Source: Candidatus Aenigmatarchaeota archaeon
Lineage (GTDB): Archaea; Aenigmatarchaeota; Aenigmatarchaeia; QMZS01
DNA: 18,051 nucleotides
Assembly (NCBI GenBank): GCA_021163805.1
Contig: JAGGTL010000027.1
Span: forward strand, 1-18,051
Direction: 5' to 3'
The translations under genes were made by a program, and so were the position numbers. The notes under the pieces were generated by a model. The model ran no database searches. It saw only the letters and a program-made list of their open reading frames with translations, and was not told where the DNA came from. Within the stretch, counting starts at the first letter, position 1. Every line of letters starts with the position of its first letter. This document shows, one piece after another, positions 7,774-14,027 of the stretch.

Positions 7774-8697
7774 TCATATTCTCTCCTGAAAAGGAAGAGG
7801 AAGGAATTTTGACAATTTTTTCCAGAGAATTCTCTCAAATCTCGCTTTTGTTTCCTCTTTCTTCTCAAGCATAGCATTTAACAAAATATTCGCCACATTT
7901 TTTCCAGAGATTCTCTTGTACATTAACAGAGAAGGATTTATGCTTACATCTATTGCGTAATATTCTCCATCTTTCTCTATGACATCAACTTCGCAACACA
8001 AAGCCTTAATTTCTCTGGCAATTCTTTTCCCAATTTCATTTAATTCGTCAGAAGGTCGAATAGATATCCTACTTTGAGCCACATTGCTTCTGTCTTCTCC
8101 CTGTTTTGGAATTTCTTTTATTCCTATAACTTCTTCACCGACTACAAGTAGTTTGGTGACCTCTCCTTCTATTACTTCTTGCATATAATAAGGTTTTGAA
8201 GTGCTGTGCATACTATCTATTATGCCGTTTGCTGTAGATTTGTCTTTTACCACCACAATACCTTTTCCACCGTGAACATCTACAAGTTTAAAAACAATTT
8301 TATTAAATTTAGCAACAATATTTTTGCTTACTTCTGGCAATAATGCTAAATAGGTTTTTGGATATTTTACTTTTGCTCTGGTAAATATTTTTGCCAAAAG
8401 AGCTCTGTTTGAAAGGTAAAGAAGTGCTGTCGGTTCATGACTTAACGCAATTTTTTTGGAATGCAAAATATTCGAAATTATATAACTGAAAGGAAACATA
8501 TTACCTTGTACATGCATGATACAAGAATTGTAATCTGTTATATCTTTATCTCTATACATGATCTTCGTATAACCATCTATATAAAGTTTTTCGATTGGAA
8601 TCAGAATGCTGCTTGATATTTTCTTAAATTTTTTTGATTCTTCATAAAGATAAACCGCTGATTTATCCTCCTTATCTGAAATTATACAAAGTTTCAT
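7774..8697 (-). CDS. RimK-like ATP-grasp ligase
   Basis: ATP-grasp enzyme of the RimK group, which joins a carboxylate to an amine using ATP through an acyl-phosphate; relatives add glutamate to ribosomal protein S6, coenzyme F420 or methanopterin, or to LysW. In 307 residues the N-terminal preATP-grasp domain (about 1-105) is followed by the ATP-binding region with FKLVDVHGGKGIVVV (136-150, flexible loop), YMQEVIEGE (171-179), R210-containing VAQSRIS and the metal-binding AIDVSINPSL (248-257). The catalytic elements look intact. About 45 residues follow the ligase core and end in a basic, aromatic tail. The gene is not in an operon with a recognisable substrate, so the acceptor is unknown. 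It diverges from Rrp42 across 133 bases. Confidence 0.8.
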   Translation of the reverse strand: MKLCIISDKEDKSAVYLYEESKKFKKISSSILIPIEKLYIDGYTKIMYRDKDITDYNSCIMHVQGNMFPFSYIISNILHSKKIALSHEPTALLYLSNRALLAKIFTRAKVKYPKTYLALLPEVSKNIVAKFNKIVFKLVDVHGGKGIVVVKDKSTANGIIDSMHSTSKPYYMQEVIEGEVTKLLVVGEEVIGIKEIPKQGEDRSNVAQSRISIRPSDELNEIGKRIAREIKALCCEVDVIEKDGEYYAIDVSINPSLLMYKRISGKNVANILLNAMLEKKEETKARFERILWKKLSKFLPLPFQERI

Positions 8698-8803
8698 AAT
8701 ATAATTCTTTATAATCTCTTATGTTCTCTAACATTATAATTCATTGCATTTAAACAATAGTATTAAAAAATGATAAATTTTTTAAAATTGAAGCAGATTT
8801 AGG

Positions 8804-8816
8804 TATAATTTATAAT
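8804..8816 (+). promoter_or_regulatory. TATA box for rrp42
   Basis: TATAATTTATAAT sits 15-27 bases before the ATG at 8831, in the 133-base gap between two divergent genes. The promoter of the ATP-grasp gene must lie in the same gap, but I cannot choose among several AT-rich candidates near 8709-8741. Confidence 0.45.
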
Positions 8817-8830
8817 TTTGTTTTTAAGTT

Positions 8831-9583
8831 ATGAGAATAGCATCTCCAGAATTAATAAAGGATCTCGTATCAAAAAATGAGAGAATAGATTCAAGAAAGA
8901 TGCTGGAATACAGAAAAATAAGTGGCGGTATCAATCCAATCAGCAAGGCCGAAGGTAGTTGTTATCTATCAATAGGAGAAACAAAAGTTCTTGTTGGAAT
9001 AAAATTTGGTTTGATGAAACCTTATCCCGATACTCCAGATGAAGGCGGTATGATGGTTTCTCTAAATTATAATCCTGTTGTGTGGAAAGATTTGCCTCCA
9101 AATATGGATATAGAAGTTTCCAGAGTTTTAGACCGCAGCATCAGAGAAAGTAAAATGATTGATTTAAAAGAATTCTGCATTACTCCCGAAGAACAGGCAT
9201 TTCAGATATTTATTGATTGTTATATATTGAACTATGACGGTAATTTGCTGGATGCATTAAATCTTGCGGCAGTAAAAGCACTATTGAACATGAAAATGCC
9301 CAAATTGGAAAATAATAAAATAGTAATTTCAGATAGAAAAATCAACTTGAGGTCTATTCCCGTAATAGTAACAATTTCAAGCATAAACAACAAATATGTT
9401 GTTGATTTGAACAATCTTGAAGAAAAAGCAGCAGATTTTTCCGTGTCAATTTCTTATTTAGATGAAAAAACGATCTGTGCAATGCAAAAAACAGGAACAG
9501 GTGGAATTCCAATGAAAGAAATGCAAAAAATATTTGAGATAGGAGCGGAGAAACAGAAAGAATTGAGAAGGGTTTTTAAATAG
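8831..9583 (+). CDS. rrp42: Exosome subunit Rrp42 (RNase PH-like, non-catalytic)
   Basis: Structural RNase PH-fold subunit that alternates with Rrp41 in the hexameric ring of the archaeal RNA-degrading exosome. The 250-residue product matches the family length. Signatures include RIDSRKMLEYRKISGG near the N terminus, GSCYLSIGETKVLVGIKFG, VVWKDLPPNMDIEVSRVLDR with the conserved VSRVLDRSIRES, DCYILNYDGNLLDALNLAAVK and the C-terminal CAMQKTGTGGIPMKEMQKI. In many archaea rrp42 lies directly behind rrp4 and rrp41; here it stands alone with convergent fibrillarin downstream. Identification is firm. Confidence 0.93.
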   Translation: MRIASPELIKDLVSKNERIDSRKMLEYRKISGGINPISKAEGSCYLSIGETKVLVGIKFGLMKPYPDTPDEGGMMVSLNYNPVVWKDLPPNMDIEVSRVLDRSIRESKMIDLKEFCITPEEQAFQIFIDCYILNYDGNLLDALNLAAVKALLNMKMPKLENNKIVISDRKINLRSIPVIVTISSINNKYVVDLNNLEEKAADFSVSISYLDEKTICAMQKTGTGGIPMKEMQKIFEIGAEKQKELRRVFK

Positions 9584-9695
9584 CAGAATAATGCTATAAG
9601 AAATGAATCTCCCAATCTAAGCGAGCCTTGAACTATTTGAATAAATAAAACAAATTTTTGCTGTTTGTCTATTGCGGGATATTGCAAAGAGATGA

Positions 9696-10295
9696 TTATT
9701 TCATCTTTCCAACAATGAATAAATGGTCGTGTTCATAAGGCTCCAAATCAATGGTTTCAAGAATTTCAAAATCTTTACTCAATTCTTCAATTACTTCCCT
9801 ATAAATTTCTTTTACTTCTCTGACAGAATCTATCGCCTTTGCTTTTAAGGCAATTAAAATAATTCCTTTTTCTTTCAGAAAAACTTTGTTTTTTTTGAGA
9901 ATTTGAACTTGGTCTCTCTGCGCAATATCTTCATAAACCAAATCAACTTTTCCGATCCATCCATAATTTTCCGGAAATCTTGCATCTTCTAAAATTGGGA
10001 CGACATTCTTTTTTCTCCTGACTTTGTCAATTAGTTTGGATATTATTTTGTCAGAAACTTCAACCCCGTAAATAATTCCTTTTTCTCCAACAATATTTGA
10101 GAAATGCGAAATTGTTGTTCCGTGAGCGGCGCCAAGATATAATATCTTCTGTCCTTTTTTCACGGGAAAATTCTGCAAACCGTTTAAAATGGCTGCGGCA
10201 GGTTTTGATTTGTACGGATTCCATTCTTCCAAATTTTTCCCTTTTGTGTACAGATTATTTCCTTTTTTATAAACTCCGGAAAATATTTGTTTCAT
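9696..10295 (-). CDS. flpA: Fibrillarin-like rRNA/tRNA 2'-O-methyltransferase
   Basis: S-adenosylmethionine-dependent methyltransferase of the box C/D RNP, which methylates ribose 2'-OH groups chosen by guide RNAs. At 199 residues it is about 30 shorter than typical archaeal fibrillarin; the shortening is in the N-terminal beta-rich domain (only about 45 residues before the fold). Key segments are EWNPYKSKPAAAILNGL with the catalytic-tetrad lysine K31, the SAM site ILYLGAAHGTTISH (51-64, usually AASGTT, so a serine is replaced by histidine), LVYEDIAQRDQ, IALKAKAIDSV and EPYEHDHLFIVGKMK with the C-terminal Asp-His. It starts 12 bases from divergent Nop5, its partner. Identification is firm. 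Confidence 0.94.
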   Translation of the reverse strand: MKQIFSGVYKKGNNLYTKGKNLEEWNPYKSKPAAAILNGLQNFPVKKGQKILYLGAAHGTTISHFSNIVGEKGIIYGVEVSDKIISKLIDKVRRKKNVVPILEDARFPENYGWIGKVDLVYEDIAQRDQVQILKKNKVFLKEKGIILIALKAKAIDSVREVKEIYREVIEELSKDFEILETIDLEPYEHDHLFIVGKMK

Positions 10296-10307
10296 AAAAG
10301 TTAATAT

Positions 10308-11066
10308 ATGAGAAAACTAAAGTTGCCTTTTGGAATTTTAGAAGACAAAAAATTGGTGGAGAGATTCTCAAAAAATCCTGAGGAAGCTGCAAAACAATAT
10401 TTTGAGAGCAAAGTTAATCCTGGAATTTTAGAAGAAGAATTGGAAAAATTCTTTCCTTATAAAAATTTTCAGAAGTGGATGAACGAATTTGGGATTGCTT
10501 TGACAAAATTAAAACTAAAAAATATAGAAAAATCTGAAGAAAAATTAATTTTAAGTTCAAGAACCCTGAACGAACTGAACCATATAATTAATGTTCTGAG
10601 AAATAGAGAAAAAATTTTGATGAATTACGAAACTTATAAAAAAACTCTTGAAAACGCGGAAAAATTAAAAGAGAAAGTTGAAAATAGGGTAAAAGAAGAC
10701 GTTAAAAAAATTGCCAAAAATTTATCCACTCTTTTGGGACCTCTTCTTGCTGCAGATTTGATTGCCAGAGCAAAAGGATTAAAAAATCTTTCAAAAATGC
10801 CAGCCTCAAAAATTCAGATTTTGGGGGCGGAGAGATCTTTGTTTAAATATCTAAAAGAAAAACAGAAAATTCCAAAATATGGAATGATTTTCAAATCTGA
10901 GTTTATTCAAGGAGTAAAAAAAGAGGATAGGGGGAAAGTTGCCAGACTTCTATCTGCAAAAATAATGCTGGCGGCGAGATTGGATTACTTCTCTGAAGAA
11001 AACAAAGGAGAAGAAATCAGAGAAGAATTAATTAGAGAAATTAAGAAAATTTCACAGAGAAACTGA
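10308..11066 (+). CDS. nop5: Nop5 (Nop56/58 family) box C/D RNP scaffold, shortened form
   Basis: Scaffold of the archaeal box C/D RNP: its N-terminal domain holds fibrillarin, its coiled coil dimerises, and its Nop domain binds L7Ae and guide RNA. This copy has only 252 residues, against about 370-400 in most archaea. The Nop domain (about 135-252) is well kept, with NLSTLLGPLLAADLIARAKG (138-157), MPASKIQILGAERSLFKYLK (164-183) and IPKYGMIFKSEFIQ. The N-terminal domain is cut to about 77 residues and the coiled-coil region to about 55 (78-134), roughly half the usual length. The ATG at 10308 leaves a 12-base gap to the divergent flpA start. Mre11 follows 38 bases downstream. Confidence 0.92.
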   Translation: MRKLKLPFGILEDKKLVERFSKNPEEAAKQYFESKVNPGILEEELEKFFPYKNFQKWMNEFGIALTKLKLKNIEKSEEKLILSSRTLNELNHIINVLRNREKILMNYETYKKTLENAEKLKEKVENRVKEDVKKIAKNLSTLLGPLLAADLIARAKGLKNLSKMPASKIQILGAERSLFKYLKEKQKIPKYGMIFKSEFIQGVKKEDRGKVARLLSAKIMLAARLDYFSEENKGEEIREELIREIKKISQRN

Positions 11067-11075
11067 AATTCTTTT

Positions 11076-11083
11076 TTTATTTA
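11076..11083 (+). promoter_or_regulatory. Possible TATA box for mre11
   Basis: TTTATTTA stands 22-29 bases before the ATG at 11105, in the 38-base gap after nop5. It would let mre11 be transcribed independently of nop5. Confidence 0.3.
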
Positions 11084-11104
11084 GATTTCTAAAATTATAA
11101 ACTT

Positions 11105-12238
11105 ATGCTTCTCTTAACTTCAGATTTTCACTTAGGTTATGGCTATAACACAGAAAGAGAAAAGGATTGTTTTTTTGTTCTGGATGAAATTTTAAAAGAA
11201 CAGACGGATTTAATCCTGTTTGCTGGAGATTTGTTTGATTCAAGAGTGCCAAGACTTGAAGTTTTGGCAGAGGCGATGAATTTTTTATCAAAATTAAAAG
11301 AAAAGAAAAGCGAGGCCAAGTTTATAGAATGCGATAAAGAAATCAATAAGAGAGCTCTGCATGGAGTTCCTTTTATTTCAATTTATGGAAATCACGAAAG
11401 AAGGGCAAATCTGATAAATCCAATTCAAAGTCTCGAAAAAGCGGGTTTATTGATAAATCTTCACTGCCAGAAAATTGTTTTTGAATTAAATGGAGAAAAG
11501 ATTGCAATTCATGGAATGAGTTATGTTCCGGAGAAATATTCAAGAGATGTTTTAACTGAATGGAATCCAAAACCAGTTCCAGATGCAAAAAATATTCTCC
11601 TATTGCATCAGAACATTGAACCTTTTATTTATTCTCCTTTGGAAGATGTTAATTTAAAAATTTCAGATTTGCCAAAAGGATTTGATATTATTCTTAATGG
11701 ACATATTCACTTCAGAAATACGGTGCAGATAGGGCAGGGAAAATTATTAATGCCTGGAAGCACCATTCCAACACAATTGAACAAAAAAGAATCGGAAATC
11801 AGAAAAGGTTATTTTATTCTAAATAGAGAATTAAAGTTTAAAGAGATAAAACAGAGAGATTTTTATTATAAAGTTGCCGAGAGAAAAGAAGAAATAGAAG
11901 AATTCCTAAAAAATCTCAAAAATAGCGAATTAAAGCCGATAATTAAAATAAAAATAAAAAATACGAGCCGTTTGGATTTGAATATAATTGAGAAAAAATA
12001 CAGGGAAAGGGGAATTTTAATTTTCAAAAAAGAAATGGAAAGAAGTTTTGAAAAACAAAAAACCGAAATATTGAGAAAACAAATGAGCGCTGAAGAATAC
12101 GGGATGAAATTGTTGAAAGAAAAGAGTAAGTTTAAAGATTCGGATGAACTTTTGAATTTAATTATTGAAGATGATTTCGCTGGTGTGGAAAAACTGTTAA
12201 AAGACAATTTTGAAGAAAAAGAAAAACAACCCACTTAA
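11105..12238 (+). CDS. mre11: Mre11-like double-strand break repair nuclease
   Basis: Manganese-dependent nuclease that, with Rad50, processes DNA ends. The 377-residue protein carries the calcineurin-type phosphoesterase motifs in order: SDFHLGY (6-12), GDLFDSR (41-47), GNHE (95-98), a histidine in LLLHQ (165-169) and NGHIH (198-202), followed by the capping region. The C-terminal third (about 225-377) is lysine/glutamate-rich and helical, as in archaeal Mre11 proteins that contact the Rad50 coiled-coil base, and ends in acidic-basic repeats. The ATG at 11105 places the first motif at the N terminus as in the family. Rad50, HerA and NurA, the usual archaeal partners, are not adjacent; the next gene is convergent. 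Confidence 0.9.
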   Translation: MLLLTSDFHLGYGYNTEREKDCFFVLDEILKEQTDLILFAGDLFDSRVPRLEVLAEAMNFLSKLKEKKSEAKFIECDKEINKRALHGVPFISIYGNHERRANLINPIQSLEKAGLLINLHCQKIVFELNGEKIAIHGMSYVPEKYSRDVLTEWNPKPVPDAKNILLLHQNIEPFIYSPLEDVNLKISDLPKGFDIILNGHIHFRNTVQIGQGKLLMPGSTIPTQLNKKESEIRKGYFILNRELKFKEIKQRDFYYKVAERKEEIEEFLKNLKNSELKPIIKIKIKNTSRLDLNIIEKKYRERGILIFKKEMERSFEKQKTEILRKQMSAEEYGMKLLKEKSKFKDSDELLNLIIEDDFAGVEKLLKDNFEEKEKQPT

Positions 12239-12277
12239 AATAAATTCAAAAATTATATTCTATCCTTTGTTGATATT

Positions 12278-12631
12278 TTAATAGTCATGTCTAAATTGCG
12301 AAAAAATTAGTTTGTCCTCAAAAACCCTGATTTTACATTTTTCAGAACAGAAACCGGAAGTGTTTAAATTAATCTTGCAATTATGGCTGGAAAAACCAAT
12401 AATTTTTAGAGAATTTGTTTTTATTTTAAATTTTCTTATATTTAGATTAAATTCTCCCTCTTTTCCTTTTAGATTTTTTAGAAAAGTGCAGATTTTTTCT
12501 GATTGTGCTTCTTCCAATTCAAGGTTTTTTTTGGATATAAAATCGTTAGTAAAATGATAAATTGAAGCAAAAACAGTAATTCCCACCGCGAAAAGCAGCA
12601 CATATACAATGGCAGGATATAAACCTTTCAT
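12278..12631 (-). CDS. Small pilin-like membrane-anchored protein with four cysteines
   Basis: A 117-residue protein with one hydrophobic helix at the N terminus (about 4-26) and a polar, probably beta-rich outside domain. The start MKGLYPAIVYVLLFAVGITV lines up with class III (type IV pilin) signal sequences: a basic residue and glycine, then a proline four positions after the glycine-end residue pattern seen in archaeal pilins (compare KKGISPIIASVLL in the gene at 15425). If cut after glycine, the leader would be only three residues. Cysteines at 48, 85, 95 and 99 could form two disulfides. I do not recognise the outside domain. It is convergent with mre11 and starts 22 bases from divergent S6e. 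A plain single-pass membrane protein is the alternative. Confidence 0.55.
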   Translation of the reverse strand: MKGLYPAIVYVLLFAVGITVFASIYHFTNDFISKKNLELEEAQSEKICTFLKNLKGKEGEFNLNIRKFKIKTNSLKIIGFSSHNCKINLNTSGFCSEKCKIRVFEDKLIFSQFRHDY

Positions 12632-12653
12632 TATTAATATTTTAAAGAAAATT

Positions 12654-13049
12654 ATGAAAGCGGTTATTTCGATGAAAGGAAAAAGTTTTCAAAAAGAGAT
12701 AGATGGGAATCTGCTTTATGGAAAAAAAATCGGAGATGTTATACAGGGAGGTTCGCTGGGTCTCGAAAATTATGAATTGCAAATAACGGGTGGAAGCGAC
12801 AAACAGGGATTTCCCATGAGAAAAGGTGTAGTCGGAATAACAAGAAAGAAAATAGTTTTATCCGGAGGTGTTGGATACAAATCAGAAGGGAAAGGAATCA
12901 GAAGAAGGAAAAGCATCAGAGGAGAAATTATTTCAGAGGAGATAGCACAGATAAATTTAAAGGTTTTGAAAGAAGGCCAAAAAAAATTTGAGGAATTTCT
13001 AGATAAAAAATCATCTGAAGAGAAAGAAAAATCTGAAGAAAAGAAATAG
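12654..13049 (+). CDS. rps6e: Small-subunit ribosomal protein S6e (eS6)
   Basis: Component of the archaeal and eukaryotic small ribosomal subunit. The 131-residue product shows the family core: YGKKIGDVIQG, LGLENYELQITGGSDKQGFP, then MRKGV, LSGGVGYK, GIRRRKSIRGEIIS and EEIAQINLKV. The C-terminal tail (about 107-131) is a charged lysine/glutamate helix. The frame opens at 12609, but that would add 15 residues unlike the family and overlap the divergent gene; MKAVISMKGKSFQKEI from the ATG at 12654 is the expected N terminus. In many archaea S6e lies directly before aIF2-gamma; here the two are 5.5 kb apart. It converges with rpoN. Confidence 0.95.
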   Translation: MKAVISMKGKSFQKEIDGNLLYGKKIGDVIQGGSLGLENYELQITGGSDKQGFPMRKGVVGITRKKIVLSGGVGYKSEGKGIRRRKSIRGEIISEEIAQINLKVLKEGQKKFEEFLDKKSSEEKEKSEEKK

Positions 13050-13062
13050 AAAAAACAGGTAA

Positions 13063-13257
13063 TTAAACCTTAAATTGGGCAACTTCTTTGATTAAATCGA
13101 CATGTGTCAAAAAAATTGTTCGGCAACAGTACCTTGTAATTCCCAAATCATCCAGAACTTTAGCTGGCTCTTCTCCATTTTCAACTCTTTTTTTATATTT
13201 TTCCCAAAGAGGGCCAATTACTTTTCCGCAGGTGAAACATCTAACCGGAATTATCAT
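13063..13257 (-). CDS. rpoN: RNA polymerase subunit N (Rpb10 homologue)
   Basis: Small zinc subunit that helps assemble the Rpo3/Rpo11 platform of archaeal RNA polymerase. The 64-residue product begins MIIPVRCFTCGKVIG and carries the atypical zinc site C7, C10, C44, C45 (CFTC and RYCCRTIFLTHVDLI), all intact, and keeps the family length. The frame extends 18 lysine/isoleucine-rich codons upstream to 13311 but the family always starts at MIIPVRC, and a TATA element sits 21-30 bases before that ATG. It is convergent with S6e and stands apart from the ribosomal-protein and rpoK genes that often flank it. Confidence 0.96.
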   Translation of the reverse strand: MIIPVRCFTCGKVIGPLWEKYKKRVENGEEPAKVLDDLGITRYCCRTIFLTHVDLIKEVAQFKV

Positions 13258-13277
13258 ATTTATATTTGTTTTTAATC

Positions 13278-13287
13278 TTTTTATAAT
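13278..13287 (-). promoter_or_regulatory. TATA box for rpoN
   Basis: The minus strand reads ATTATAAAAA, 21-30 bases before the ATG at 13257. This is close to the archaeal consensus and supports the short start for rpoN. Confidence 0.5.
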
Positions 13288-13349
13288 GTATTTTAACAAT
13301 ATCTGTCTCACTGATAAATCTCAAGGATAAACAATTGGTTATATTATTT

Positions 13350-14012
13350 ATGGTGAGAAATAAAGCGACGATCATTCTTGCTGTTTTGTGTATTATAATA
13401 ACGATCTTTGCCTGGACTTCAAATACAAAACAGATTTTTAATAATTATGGTTATTCTACTGAAAACTTGTTGTCTGGAAAATATTATGTTCCAATAACTT
13501 CAATTTTTTTGCATTCTGATCTTAATCATCTATTATTAAACTTGCTTGTTTTGCTGGTATTTGGTTTGGCTCTGGAAGAAGAAATAGGACCAAAAAAATT
13601 TTTAATTTTATTTTTTTCCGGAGCTTTTTTGGGAGATTTATTATCTTCTCTAATTTATTCTTCCACCCAGATATCTATCGGAGCATCTGCCGGAATTTTT
13701 TCTATAATGGCGGCGGCTATTTTAATAAAACCAATAAAAATTGAAGTTTTTGTTCCAATTCCTTTGGGTCTTATTGGAATCGGTTATTTAATTTCTGCCA
13801 TCATAGGATTAATAGCAAACTATCCCCCATATGTTGCCCATATTGCCCATATGGGTGGAATTTTTGCTGGATTATTCTATGGTTTTAAGGTCAGAGGTTC
13901 CTGGAGTGCTTTAAAAATCCTGATAGTTTTTTTCCTGTTGTTCTTATTGTTTCCATTCATCTGGAATTTTTGGGTTTTAATTACAAAAGTGATTTTGGGG
14001 ATTTTCTCCTGA
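13350..14012 (+). CDS. Rhomboid-family intramembrane serine protease
   Basis: Membrane protease that cuts substrates inside the bilayer. The 220-residue product has six to seven hydrophobic helices. The active site is complete: H60 and N64 in HLLLN (oxyanion region), the nucleophile S113 in GASAG (111-115), and the base H167 in HIAHMGG. The motif order and spacing match the GlpG/rhomboid core, with an extra hydrophobic helix at the C terminus (about 187-215). The frame opens at a TTG at 13335, five codons earlier; the ATG at 13350 starts MVRNKATIIL, a basic stretch before the first helix, and is preferred. It diverges from rpoN across 92 bases and converges with SRP54. The substrate is unknown. 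Confidence 0.92.
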   Translation: MVRNKATIILAVLCIIITIFAWTSNTKQIFNNYGYSTENLLSGKYYVPITSIFLHSDLNHLLLNLLVLLVFGLALEEEIGPKKFLILFFSGAFLGDLLSSLIYSSTQISIGASAGIFSIMAAAILIKPIKIEVFVPIPLGLIGIGYLISAIIGLIANYPPYVAHIAHMGGIFAGLFYGFKVRGSWSALKILIVFFLLFLLFPFIWNFWVLITKVILGIFS

Positions 14013-14027
14013 AGTTATTTTAGAATT

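Noticed and set aside
9584..9695. Possible box C/D guide RNA in the gap between rrp42 and flpA
   Set aside because: ATGAAT and CTAA/TTGA loosely recall C and D boxes and the place is tempting next to fibrillarin, but no proper RTGATGA plus CTGA pair exists on either strand.
12609..12653. Longer start for S6e at 12609
   Set aside because: It would overlap the start of the divergent gene and add residues absent from the S6e family.
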